Assembly (NCBI GenBank): GCA_038234785.1
Contig: JBBQTC010000005.1
Coordinates: 1-64,000, forward strand
Direction of reading: 5' to 3'
Source: UBA668 sp038234785
GTDB lineage: Bacteria > Actinomycetota > Acidimicrobiia > Acidimicrobiales > Ilumatobacteraceae
Length of the DNA: 64,000 nucleotides
Shown: positions 33,752 to 41,695 of the stretch, piece by piece
Layout of the letters: each line of letters starts with the position of its first letter
Position numbering within the stretch: the stretch's first letter is position 1
Notes under the pieces: generated by a model
Database searches by the model: none
Seen by the model: only the letters and a program-made list of their open reading frames with translations
What the model was told of the DNA's origin: nothing
Made by a program: the position numbers and the translations under genes

Positions 33752-34123
33752 TCAGCCGTGGCCGGCGTCGACGACGCAGAAGCGGTTGCCCTCGGTGTCG
33801 GCGAGCACGACGAAATCCGGGTCGGGCGGATAGTCCCAGGGCACGCGGCTGGCACCCAGACTCACGAGGCGTTCCATCTCTGCACGTTGCTCAGCGGCGC
33901 TGTCGACGACGAGATCGATGTGCACTCGCGGCGGATCCTGTATCGGCACGCTCGATCGGTGCAACGCAACGCGGGTGCCCTCCCGCGACGGAGGCACGAG
34001 GATGGTGAACTCGTCCTCGGCGTCAGCGAACTGCACGGGTTCGTACTGCAGCACCTCCGACCAGAACGCCACGGCGCGCTTGACGTCGTGCGCACCCATC
34101 ACCACTGTCCCCAGTCGAATCAT
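33752..34123 (-). CDS. VOC-family protein
   Basis: The 123-residue protein has the start LGTVVMGAHDVKRAVAFWSE and the end FVVLADTEGNRFCVVDAG, a VOC domain of the group with FWSEVL and D-x-EGN. It overlaps the stop of the preceding cap-domain gene (ATGA), so the two are co-transcribed. No function can be assigned. Confidence 0.85.
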   Translation of the reverse strand: MIRLGTVVMGAHDVKRAVAFWSEVLQYEPVQFADAEDEFTILVPPSREGTRVALHRSSVPIQDPPRVHIDLVVDSAAEQRAEMERLVSLGASRVPWDYPPDPDFVVLADTEGNRFCVVDAGHG

Positions 34124-34752
34124 GGTGCGAGGCGATCCTTCACCTCGGCGAGCACGACGGGCTCGGGATGCTCGGGCCACGTTGCGGTGAGCCCTATCGA
34201 CGGGCGTCCTCCCGACGCGAGACGTCGGAACACGGTGAGCTCGAAGCGATCGTTGCGAAGCACCGCCTTGGTCTCGTCCTCCTCCTCGAAGTGGAAGCCG
34301 TCGACCGGCACTCGCTCCTGTGTCCACCCTCCGCCGTGGATACGTACCGGGCTGGGGGCGATGAACCAGCGACCGTCGACAACCGCCATGCCGAGGGCTT
34401 CCCCCTGGCCGGTCATCGCCACTGCAGCAAGCATGAGCACGTACCGCGGATCGTGCAGTCCGTCGTACACCCAACGGGGGCCGAGCACGGAGTGGTGCAT
34501 CTCGACGATGAGCGCCTCGTCGGCGCCGTGGAGCGGCTCGTCCCGGTAGGTGAGCGGCACCTGGTGCACCGTGCCGCCGGCGGCGATGAGGTGGGTCTCC
34601 ATGCCGACGCGCCCGTCGGGGTCGTCGAATCGGTACGCGCCGATCACGTCGATGGGGACGTCGGCTGCCGGACCCCAGGCTTGGGTCGGAGCCCATTGCG
34701 TGATGAGCTCAGCCTTGGTGGGGGTGATCGTGGCGAGATGGAAGAGGGCCAT
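34120..34752 (-). CDS. Maltokinase N-terminal cap-like domain protein
   Basis: The 210-residue protein begins MALFHLATITPTKAELITQW, which resembles the N-terminal cap domain of actinobacterial maltokinase, but no kinase domain follows. Free-standing cap-like proteins are annotated in actinobacteria without known function. I chose the ATG at 34752 because it begins exactly at the cap homology. The downstream VOC gene overlaps its stop. Confidence 0.65.
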   Translation of the reverse strand: MALFHLATITPTKAELITQWAPTQAWGPAADVPIDVIGAYRFDDPDGRVGMETHLIAAGGTVHQVPLTYRDEPLHGADEALIVEMHHSVLGPRWVYDGLHDPRYVLMLAAVAMTGQGEALGMAVVDGRWFIAPSPVRIHGGGWTQERVPVDGFHFEEEDETKAVLRNDRFELTVFRRLASGGRPSIGLTATWPEHPEPVVLAEVKDRLAP

Positions 34753-34905
34753 GACCGCGCAGCCTAGGCACCGCTGCGCTGCGAGCTTGTCCGTCGACTG
34801 GAACAACTTCGTCGTCATCATGGGCACTCCCTCCGACGCTGAGTGGGCCGTGACCAGACTGGCGGTCGAACAGGTGTTGACGCGCAAGCGGGCTACGTTC
34901 GCGCC

Positions 34906-35337
34906 ATGGCGCCGAAGATCCCGCTTCCGATCACGAAGAAGAAGATGGCGGCCGGCGCGATCATCGTCGTGCAACAGATTCTTGCGAACGAGGAGGTCCG
35001 CAAGCGCCTCGCCCAGGCCCCGCGTTACGTCATGGATTGGGCCGCGGAGCGACAGCGTGACATCAAGCGTCGCAAGGCCGGCGTGACCGACCGCCTCGGC
35101 CTCAAGGGGCTCAGCCGCCGCATCGACTCCGTGGAATCAGTCGTCGAGCGGGCGTTCCCGCAGCCGACCGAGCCCGGCCGCGCCGAACTCGAACAGGCCA
35201 TCGAGCAACTCCGCATCGCGCTCGCCGTCGCCAGCCCGATGCCGTTGGTCCAGCGACGCAAAGCCCAGGCACGAATCGATCGACAACTCGACGGGCTGGA
35301 AGCGTCCCTGGTCGACGCAGTGCTGCTGAGCACCTGA
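34906..35337 (+). CDS. Hypothetical protein (143 aa, basic, helical)
   Basis: I do not recognise this family. The 143-residue protein is rich in Lys, Arg and Ala, with a basic start (PKIPLPITKKK), a short hydrophobic stretch (AAGAIIVVQQIL) and a likely coiled C-terminal half (LEQAIEQLRIALAVAS). It is followed 15 bp later by another uncharacterised gene, so the two may function together. Confidence 0.65.
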   Translation: MAPKIPLPITKKKMAAGAIIVVQQILANEEVRKRLAQAPRYVMDWAAERQRDIKRRKAGVTDRLGLKGLSRRIDSVESVVERAFPQPTEPGRAELEQAIEQLRIALAVASPMPLVQRRKAQARIDRQLDGLEASLVDAVLLST

Positions 35338-35352
35338 GCAAGGAGTGGACGA

Positions 35353-36072
35353 ATGCCCGAGACCGACGAGACCTTCGACGCAACTCGAACGACGCTGCAA
35401 CGGGTGGCCGTGCACATCGTGGCCCGAGCACGGGTTCAGGCCAGCGGTCGTTTCTCGCTCCGGGTGACGCCCGGTGGATTCGGGACACCGGAGTTCGGAG
35501 CCGACGCGAGACGGGTTCGCGTCAGCGGTGATGTGTTGGTGGTGGAGTCCGATGCGTTCGGCGCGCCGTCCTCGGCCGCACATCCCATCGATGGGTCGAC
35601 GCTCGCCACTCTGGCCCGAGCAGCCGATGTCGACCTCGGCGAGACGATCGACGTCGGTCACGACACCCCTCAGGTCGGCGACTCGTACGCCTCGTTGCGC
35701 GTCGACCCGCAGGCTGCGGCTGTGATCGGGAGTTGGTTCTCGGTCGTCAACTCGGCGCTCGACCATGTGGTCAGCACGATGCACGCCGCTGCCGAGCCGA
35801 CGCCGGTACGCCTGTGGCCCGAGCACTTCGACGTCGCCACCGACGCAGCCGCACGCGACGGTGTACGGGTGAACCTGGGTGGCTCGCCGGGCGACGGGTT
35901 CTGCGCCGAGCCGTATCTCTACGTCGGCCCGTGGACGGCTGACCGGCCCGGCGCCACCGAGTTCTGGAACGCGCCGTTCGGAGCGTTCCTGCCCGCCGCC
36001 GCGATCAGTGGCGATCTGCTCGAAGGGGCCATCGCGTTCCTGTCCGAGGGCTACCGGTTCTTGGCGGACTGA
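35353..36072 (+). CDS. Conserved hypothetical protein (239 aa)
   Basis: The protein is soluble, with an N-terminal DETFDATRTTLQRVAVHIVA, a central HPIDGSTLATLARAADVD and a C-terminal YLYVGPWTADRPGATEFWNA followed by LLEGAIAFLSEGYRFL. I have seen this layout in actinobacterial proteins of unknown role but cannot name a domain. An AAGGAG ribosome site precedes the ATG. It forms a pair with the gene before it. Confidence 0.7.
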   Translation: MPETDETFDATRTTLQRVAVHIVARARVQASGRFSLRVTPGGFGTPEFGADARRVRVSGDVLVVESDAFGAPSSAAHPIDGSTLATLARAADVDLGETIDVGHDTPQVGDSYASLRVDPQAAAVIGSWFSVVNSALDHVVSTMHAAAEPTPVRLWPEHFDVATDAAARDGVRVNLGGSPGDGFCAEPYLYVGPWTADRPGATEFWNAPFGAFLPAAAISGDLLEGAIAFLSEGYRFLAD

Positions 36073-36080
36073 GGCTCGAA

Positions 36081-36150
36081 GCGGCGCGTCGATCAGGTCC
36101 AGCTGCGGAGGAACTCAGGCGGCATCCTTTCACCAGGCCTGACGCGCCGC
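36081..36150. terminator. Long-range inverted repeat between convergent genes
   Basis: GCGGCGCGTC at 36081-36090 is the exact reverse complement of GACGCGCCGC at 36141-36150, and flanking bases extend the pairing irregularly. The region lies between the convergent genes ending at 36072 and 36188 and probably serves as a shared terminator. Confidence 0.4.
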
Positions 36151-36187
36151 ATTCGGTGCTCGGTGCCCTGCCGCCGAGGCACGAGCC

Positions 36188-36925
36188 TCAACGTTGCATA
36201 CGCGTGCGGGGAGTCAGCACGCAGAACTCGTTGTCATCGGGATCGGCCATGACCACCCAGGTCACATCCCCCTGACCGATGTCGACGCGGGTCGCGCCGA
36301 GACCGATCAGGCGATCGACCTCCGTCGCCTGCTCGTCGCCGGCGAGCGGAGCGATGTCGAGGTGGAGTCGGTTCTTGGCGAGCTTGGGGATGAGGGGCGG
36401 ACCGCTCCAGGAGATGACCGGCCCACCACCGCCCGGTGGGCGAATCGCGGTCTCCTCGTCCTGATCCCAGACCAAGGGCCACCCCAGGACCTCGCTCCAG
36501 AAGTGGCCGACCCGGCGCGTTCCGTCGCAGTTGATCGCTCCGAGACGTCCGCACCCGGCGAGGAACGAGTTTCCCGGTCCGATGATGCACAGCTCGTTGC
36601 CCTCGGGGTCGGCCAGCACGACGTGGTCCTCCTCGGGGCTCTGACCGATGTCGATGTGCCGACCGCCGAGCTCGAGCAACATCGCGACGGTTTCGGCTTG
36701 ATCGTCGAGGGACGTCGTCGTCAGATCGAGGTGGTTGCGGTTCTGGCCCACCTTGGCTGCTGCGACACGCTCGAAGAGGATCCCGAACGACGTGCCGTCG
36801 GTGGGCACGAGGCCGACCTCGTCAACGGTCTCCTCGATCTCCCAACGCAGCGCCTCAGCCCAGAATCGGGCGAGACGGAGCGGGTCGTATGCATCGAGAA
36901 CAAGTGAGACGAGCCGTGACGTCAT
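36188..36925 (-). CDS. Two-domain VOC-family protein
   Basis: The 245-residue protein has two VOC-like halves: the first from LVLDAYDPLRLARFWAEAL to HVVLADPEGNELCIIG, the second ending WVVMADPDDNEFCVLTP. Each half has the A-(D/E)-x-(E/D)-N-E-x-C pattern of a subgroup common in actinobacteria. Function unknown. It is divergent from the ArsR-type gene, so the promoter region between them is shared. Confidence 0.85.
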   Translation of the reverse strand: MTSRLVSLVLDAYDPLRLARFWAEALRWEIEETVDEVGLVPTDGTSFGILFERVAAAKVGQNRNHLDLTTTSLDDQAETVAMLLELGGRHIDIGQSPEEDHVVLADPEGNELCIIGPGNSFLAGCGRLGAINCDGTRRVGHFWSEVLGWPLVWDQDEETAIRPPGGGGPVISWSGPPLIPKLAKNRLHLDIAPLAGDEQATEVDRLIGLGATRVDIGQGDVTWVVMADPDDNEFCVLTPRTRMQR

Positions 36926-36981
36926 GCGATCAGTCTCGCCGATCGGCAACCACCTGTTGCGCCGTCGTCGCCAATCGGGAC

Positions 36982-37011
36982 TTGACATATATACATATAT
37001 AGATATATGTT
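36982..37011 (+). promoter_or_regulatory. Promoter and probable ArsR operator for the 37018 gene
   Basis: TTGACA at 36982-36987 and TATGTT at 37006-37011 are spaced by 18 bp, and the ATG lies 7 bp after the -10, predicting a leaderless message. The AT-rich span between carries half-sites ACATATAT (36985-36992) and ATATATGT (37003-37010), exact reverse complements, as expected for a dimeric winged-helix repressor. Confidence 0.7.
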
Positions 37012-37017
37012 CTGGCG

Positions 37018-37371
37018 ATGCCACGGGCTGCAACCACCACCAACGTGTTCAACGCCGTGGGCGACGAGTCGCGGCGGGAGATCCTCGATGTGCTGTCTCG
37101 AGGCGAGGCGAGCGTCGGCGAGCTCGTCGACCATCTGGGCATCGCGCAGCCGCACATCTCGCGCCACCTGAAGGTCCTCCGCGAGGTCGATGTCGTGCGG
37201 TGCCGTACGGCCGGACGGCACCGGATGTATCGCCTGCACGGTCCGGGGCTCTCGCCCCTGCAGTCGTGGATCAGCGAGCTCACCGCCACGGTGAACGAGC
37301 GCTACGACCGACTCGACGACCACCTCCACGAGCTCCTCCGCACCGCATCCGACGAAACGAGATCATCATGA
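37018..37371 (+). CDS. ArsR-family transcriptional regulator
   Basis: The 117-residue protein has the winged helix RREILDVLSRGEASVGELVD then HLGIAQPHISRHLKVLREVDVVRCR, with no metal-binding cysteines, so it belongs to the ArsR subgroup that partners AHSA1 proteins. It overlaps the downstream gene (ATGA). It likely represses its own operon by binding the AT-rich palindrome in its promoter. Confidence 0.9.
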   Translation: MPRAATTTNVFNAVGDESRREILDVLSRGEASVGELVDHLGIAQPHISRHLKVLREVDVVRCRTAGRHRMYRLHGPGLSPLQSWISELTATVNERYDRLDDHLHELLRTASDETRSS

Positions 37372-38396
37372 CCACCCGCCACGGATCGGCGACGGTGACG
37401 CTGCCCTCCGACACCGAGATCCTGATCACCCGGTCCTTCGAGGCACCACGCGCACTCGTCTGGGATGCGCTCACCACACCCCGGCACCTGCTGCAGTGGT
37501 GGGGCCCCTCCTGGTGTCCGTTGGTCGCCTGCGAGATCGACTTCCGGCCGGGCGGGTCGTGGCGATACATCGCCCGCGACACGAACGGCAACGAGATGGC
37601 GTGGCGCGGTGCATACCGCGAGATCGTCGCCCCGGAGCGAATCGTGACCACGGAAATGTTCGAGGGCTTCCCCGATGCCGAGTCCGTCAACGTGATGACC
37701 CTCACGGAAGCCGAGGGCGTCACCACGCTGTGCACGCTCGTCCAGCACACCAGCAACGCGCACCGCGACGGGCACGTCGACTCCGGCATGGAGGGCGGAA
37801 TGCAGGAGACGTTCGACCGGCTCGACGATCTGCTCGACCTCGCCGACACGCCCGGCGGGCGATTTCGACGCATCTCCGGTGCGTTCACCGAACGAGTCGA
37901 GCAGGTGTCTGCGGACGCGTGGTCGAACCCGGCGCCGTGTGTGGGTTGGACGGCGCGCGATGTCGTCGGGCACCTCGTCGCCTGGGTGCCCCAGGTGATC
38001 GGCAAAGCCGGTATCGACTTCGCTACCGTGTCGGTCGACGACGACCCGGTCGGTGCGTGGCGAGATCTCGCCGACACGCTGCAACGATCGCTCGACGACC
38101 CCGCCGTCGCTTCGCTCGAGTTCGACGCAGGGCCTCCTGGCCGGCTCACCGTCGAGCGGGCGATCGACATGCTCGTCACCGGCGACGTGCTCATCCACAC
38201 CTGGGACCTGGCTCGCGCCACCGGTCTCGACGAGCGACTCGATGCTTCGCTGGTCCACGCGATGCTCGAAGGAATGCAACCGCTCGACGAGATGCTCCGC
38301 TCGAGCGGACACTACGGGCCGAAGGTGGCCACACCTGCAGGAGCCGACGAGCAGACTCAGCTGATCGCGTTCACAGGACGAGATCCGTCGGCCTGA
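37368..38396 (+). CDS. Fusion: AHSA1/SRPBCC domain plus maleylpyruvate-isomerase-like domain
   Basis: The first 155 residues are an AHSA1-type SRPBCC domain (ITRSFEAPRALVWDALTTP, then LLQWWGPSWCPLVAC and GGMQETFDRLDDLL). From about residue 165 a DinB/maleylpyruvate-isomerase domain follows with CVGWTARDVVGHLVAWVP and a later LIHTWDLARATG. The two domains are usually encoded separately. The fusion suggests a ligand-binding step tied to a mycothiol-type reaction. The 3' end overlaps the convergent acyltransferase by 26 bp. Confidence 0.85.
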   Translation: MTTRHGSATVTLPSDTEILITRSFEAPRALVWDALTTPRHLLQWWGPSWCPLVACEIDFRPGGSWRYIARDTNGNEMAWRGAYREIVAPERIVTTEMFEGFPDAESVNVMTLTEAEGVTTLCTLVQHTSNAHRDGHVDSGMEGGMQETFDRLDDLLDLADTPGGRFRRISGAFTERVEQVSADAWSNPAPCVGWTARDVVGHLVAWVPQVIGKAGIDFATVSVDDDPVGAWRDLADTLQRSLDDPAVASLEFDAGPPGRLTVERAIDMLVTGDVLIHTWDLARATGLDERLDASLVHAMLEGMQPLDEMLRSSGHYGPKVATPAGADEQTQLIAFTGRDPSA

Positions 38397-39414
38397 AGTC
38401 GGGTTGACGTTCATCTTGGTGGCGTTCGACCCATTCGTCGACGAGCACCCAGAGGTGGTCGAGCCACTCGATGCGTGCGGGATCGTCGAGCGGGATCTCC
38501 GCTTTCGGCACCCGCCACGCAGCGACGCGAACCGGGTCGCGGAGCGGCACCGCCCTCGCGAGTTCGGCGAAGGAGGCGTACTCGTCCAGCCCGCAGTGTG
38601 CGATCACGACGACATCGGCGGGGATGGTGTCGACCAGCGCAAGAACACCGCTGGGCCGAGGGGGCAGGACATGACGAAGTGAAGCCAGCCGATCCGCTCG
38701 ATCAGGGTGTGCAACCGACAGTCGCTCAATGGCGCGGAGGAGGCGCTCGGGGCGGAAGAGTCGGCCCTCGGGGAAGATGACGACTGCGGTCGATGCATCG
38801 ACGCCCCGACCGAGCTCGCGGACGATGGCAACAGCGTCCGCGCCGTTGTCACGTGGGATGAACACCGACCCGGTCCTCGGGTAGATGAGGTCGAACCCCG
38901 GGTCGGCGAGGAGTTCCGTCATGATCACACCACGTGATCGGAACCCGAGCCGATGGGTGAGCAGCGACGGCAACGAGGCATCGAGGATGTTGACGTGCCG
39001 ACACAAGACGATGATCGGACCCGTTTGGAAGGCTGCGATCGAGTGGTCGTCGACATCGACCCGAAGCCCCAGTAGGTGTTCAGCACGTCGAGCCAGCAAG
39101 GCGACGGACCAGCGCTGCAGCCGTTCGTGGCGAGCGATCGACGCCGGGCGATCGAGCCGAGTACCGAAGCCAGCGATGATCCAGTACGGCCCGGCGAGCA
39201 GGATCTCGATGCTGTCGTTGATCCCGTACTGCAGGAGGAAGAGCGCCACTCGAACGGTGGGCATCCGGCGCCGACCCCGGGCCAGATCAGCCACGGCAGC
39301 GACGACGACGATGACCGGGCTGGCGAGCACGCCGATGACGGTGGCGCCGAGCATCAGCGGGATGGTGCGCGTTCGGCGCCCCCAACGCGAAGCGAATGGC
39401 TCGGCGACCGTCAT
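38371..39414 (-). CDS. 1-acyl-glycerol-3-phosphate acyltransferase-like protein (PlsC domain)
   Basis: The 347-residue membrane protein has one to two N-terminal helices, the HxxxxD acyltransferase motif (H140-VNIL-D145) and motif III FPEGRLF near residue 208. These form the active site that transfers acyl groups to glycerol phosphates or other acceptors. The chain is longer than a plain PlsC. It is the third gene of the sigma/anti-sigma operon (ATGA overlap), suggesting envelope remodelling under that sigma factor. Confidence 0.85.
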   Translation of the reverse strand: MTVAEPFASRWGRRTRTIPLMLGATVIGVLASPVIVVVAAVADLARGRRRMPTVRVALFLLQYGINDSIEILLAGPYWIIAGFGTRLDRPASIARHERLQRWSVALLARRAEHLLGLRVDVDDHSIAAFQTGPIIVLCRHVNILDASLPSLLTHRLGFRSRGVIMTELLADPGFDLIYPRTGSVFIPRDNGADAVAIVRELGRGVDASTAVVIFPEGRLFRPERLLRAIERLSVAHPDRADRLASLRHVLPPRPSGVLALVDTIPADVVVIAHCGLDEYASFAELARAVPLRDPVRVAAWRVPKAEIPLDDPARIEWLDHLWVLVDEWVERHQDERQPDFRPTDLVL

Positions 39415-39692
39415 GGGTTGTCGCCCGAGGCGAGATCGGCGGCAAGTGCCTGCAGCCGCTCGAGCCGTTCGGCGGGCATCGGGGTCGAGGACTCGGCCAA
39501 TGCTGACTTCAGACGCCGGTAGTCGTCGGCGGTCAATCCGCAGCGACGGCAGGCCTCGAGGTGGTGCGACACCTTCGCGGCAGCGACCGAGTCGAGCCCC
39601 CCGTCGAGGAAGGTCTGGATCTGTCGGCCGACCTCGATGCAACGCGCGCCCCCTTTGCGTCGGAACATGTCGAGTACGTCGCGTGGGTTCAT
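39411..39692 (-). CDS. Anti-sigma factor, zinc-binding (ZAS-like)
   Basis: The 93-residue protein contains SHHLEACRRCG, the HxxxCxxC zinc motif of anti-sigma domains, in a helical context. It lacks a membrane segment and is therefore cytoplasmic, possibly redox- or zinc-responsive. It overlaps the ECF sigma gene and the acyltransferase gene by ATGA on both sides. It most likely holds the sigma factor inactive until stress. Confidence 0.8.
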   Translation of the reverse strand: MNPRDVLDMFRRKGGARCIEVGRQIQTFLDGGLDSVAAAKVSHHLEACRRCGLTADDYRRLKSALAESSTPMPAERLERLQALAADLASGDNP

Positions 39693-40264
39693 CGGTGGTC
39701 GCTCCGGAAGTCGGGATGGTGCACGAGGTGGGCTCGCATGCGGTGGCGGGCGCGATGGAGACGACTCATCACCGTGCCGACGGGAATCCCGAGCGCAGCC
39801 GCGGCTTCGTCGTAGGTCAGACCGTCGATGTCGACGAGTTGCACCACGTCGAGATGTCGCGCAGAGAGTCGACCCAGTGCATCGACGATCCAGGGGGCGG
39901 GGGCGCGACCGACGGCCAGATCCTCCGCGCTGGGAGCGGCCGGGTTGCGCCGGTCCGCTTCGCCGGCAGTGTCGGTGGAATCGTGGAGCAGAGCTGGTCG
40001 CTGACGACGGTTGCGATTGATGTTGGTGTTGCGCATGATCGTCAGCAACCATGCCCGGGGGTAGGTTCCATCGAACGTGGCGAGTCCTCGGAAGGCCCGG
40101 ATGAGCGTGTCCTGAACGAGATCCTCCGCGTCCTGAGAGTTCCGGCACAGCGAATTGGCAGCTCGGAACAGGACAGGCAGGTGCGGGTCGATGAACGCCT
40201 CGAACGACTCCACCGGTCGGGGCGGGTGAGCGTTCGCATCGTCCTTCTGTGACTCGTCGGCCAT
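39689..40264 (-). CDS. ECF-type RNA polymerase sigma factor
   Basis: The 191-residue protein has region 2 (LFRAANSLCRNSQDAEDLVQ, then DTLIRAFRGLATFDG and AWLLTIMRN) and region 4 (LGRLSARHLDVVQLVDIDGL, then TYDEAAAALGIPVGTVMSRL) of group-4 sigma factors. I start at the ATG of MADESQKDD; a TTG three codons upstream is possible. It heads the operon sigma, anti-sigma, acyltransferase. The divergent redox operon 152 bp away may be one of its targets. Confidence 0.92.
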   Translation of the reverse strand: MADESQKDDANAHPPRPVESFEAFIDPHLPVLFRAANSLCRNSQDAEDLVQDTLIRAFRGLATFDGTYPRAWLLTIMRNTNINRNRRQRPALLHDSTDTAGEADRRNPAAPSAEDLAVGRAPAPWIVDALGRLSARHLDVVQLVDIDGLTYDEAAAALGIPVGTVMSRLHRARHRMRAHLVHHPDFRSDHR

Positions 40265-40416
40265 TGCGCTCAAGTCTCCCCCTTCCCGTGGAAGACCCGG
40301 CCAGCGAGCGCATCATTCCATCTCATTTTCGAATGATGTCGATGGAAGGTGGCTCAGCTGTCGACGGGTTCTGTGGACGTTCGCCCAACGTGGGCGACCG
40401 AAACGAAGGAGTGTTC

Positions 40417-41016
40417 ATGACCACGACCGTCACAGCCCAGCCCGTCGCAGCCCGACCCGCCAACGCCGTCGTGGTGCGCGGAGCGGTCGCAGGAATGATC
40501 GCCAGTGCGTCGATGGCAATGTTCGCCATGGTCGCGTCGGTCACCTACCAGCACCACGGCTTCTTCACCCCGCTGTTCCACATCTCGGCACTGGTGGGAT
40601 CGCCGGATGCGATGGTGCGCTCCATCGCCGAGGCGATGTCCGGCAACAGGTTCTGGTTCTCCGGAGGCGCCGCGCTGCTGGGACTGTTGATCCACATGAT
40701 CACCGGCGCCATGTTCGGCATCGGATTCGCGTTGCTCTCTCGACGGATCGCGCGGGCCGCGCTCGTGCCGGCAGGCATCGGCTACGGCCTTGTCGTGTTC
40801 CTCTTCTCGGCGTTCGTCGGGTTGCCGATGGCCGCAAAGGTGACCGGCTCGGGGAGCACGATCTCCGACATGGCCACCATGGTCGGATGGGGCACGTTCG
40901 TGCTCGAGCACATGATGTTCGGCCTCGTGCTCGGTGTCCTCACCGTGCGAAGCCGATCGGGTGTCTCCGAGGCCGCCGCCGTTCGCGGCGCTGGATCGGC
41001 GATGCTGTCGAGATGA
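40417..41016 (+). CDS. Membrane protein, first gene of the redox operon
   Basis: The 199-residue protein has about five hydrophobic helices (VVRGAVAGMIASASMAMFAM, GGAALLGLLIHMITGAMFGI and others) and no recognisable enzyme motif. A GAAGGAG ribosome site precedes the ATG. It is translationally coupled to three soluble redox-type genes, suggesting a membrane anchor or transporter linked to a redox process. I do not recognise the family. Confidence 0.8.
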   Translation: MTTTVTAQPVAARPANAVVVRGAVAGMIASASMAMFAMVASVTYQHHGFFTPLFHISALVGSPDAMVRSIAEAMSGNRFWFSGGAALLGLLIHMITGAMFGIGFALLSRRIARAALVPAGIGYGLVVFLFSAFVGLPMAAKVTGSGSTISDMATMVGWGTFVLEHMMFGLVLGVLTVRSRSGVSEAAAVRGAGSAMLSR

Positions 41017-41426
41017 GCTCCGACCACGCCGCACCACGCAGGCGAATCGTGCGCCTCTCCGGCGTCTACGACGCCGACAGCACGATCCGCGGCGAGGTGG
41101 GGTACTGGGTCGGTGCCCGTCTCGGTCGGCGACATTGCTCGCTGTGCGAGATCACACACGGACCTGTTCGCGCACGACCCGAGTGGAAGGCGTGCCGAGC
41201 CGGGTTGCCGGTGCCGTTCGACACCTTCCACCGCAACGACCAACCCGATACGGTCCGGACGGCGGCCGCAGGTCAGGCTCCCGTGGTCGTTGCCGAGACC
41301 GACACCGGTCTTGTTCTGCTCCTCGGCCCCACCGACCTTGATGCGTGCGGTGGCTCGATCGACCTACTCGTCGACGCGATCGAGCGAGCCGCAGTTCGCC
41401 TCGATCTCACGTGGGTGGCGTCGTGA
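41013..41426 (+). CDS. Conserved hypothetical protein with CSLCEITHG motif
   Basis: The 137-residue protein starts near RLSGVYDADSTIRGEVGYWV and has RRHCSLCEITHG, a CxxC followed by a conserved ITHG. From memory this motif marks an actinobacterial family of unknown role. The CxxC could be a disulfide or metal site. Its position in the operon between a membrane protein and a mycoredoxin supports a redox role. ATGA and GTGA overlaps bind it to both neighbours. Confidence 0.75.
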   Translation: MSSDHAAPRRRIVRLSGVYDADSTIRGEVGYWVGARLGRRHCSLCEITHGPVRARPEWKACRAGLPVPFDTFHRNDQPDTVRTAAAGQAPVVVAETDTGLVLLLGPTDLDACGGSIDLLVDAIERAAVRLDLTWVAS

Positions 41427-41695
41427 GCACGCCCGACGTCGTCGTGTACACCCGCCCGGGGTGTCCGTACTGCTTCGCCCTGCGCTTGCGCCTGCGGCGC
41501 AGCAAGCTGGGGTTCCGCGAGGTCAACATCTGGAAGGACCCCGATGCGGCGGCGTTCGTGAGATCGGTCGCGAACGGCAACGAGACCGTGCCGACCGTCA
41601 CCGTCGGCGACGTGAGCGTCGTCAACCCGAGCGCGCGCCGTGTCCGCGCGCTCGTGGCCGAGTCGAGTGCCGCCGGCAGTGGAACGACCCAGTGA
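41423..41695 (+). CDS. Mycoredoxin/glutaredoxin-like protein
   Basis: The 90-residue thioredoxin-fold protein has the active site C14-P-Y-C17 (YTRPGCPYCFAL) and the cis-Pro region TVPTVTVGDV. In actinobacteria such proteins reduce mycothiol-mixed disulfides. It starts at a GTG inside the previous stop, and its own stop overlaps the next gene (GTGA). It may recycle the peroxiredoxin-like partner encoded next. Confidence 0.9.
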   Translation: MSTPDVVVYTRPGCPYCFALRLRLRRSKLGFREVNIWKDPDAAAFVRSVANGNETVPTVTVGDVSVVNPSARRVRALVAESSAAGSGTTQ

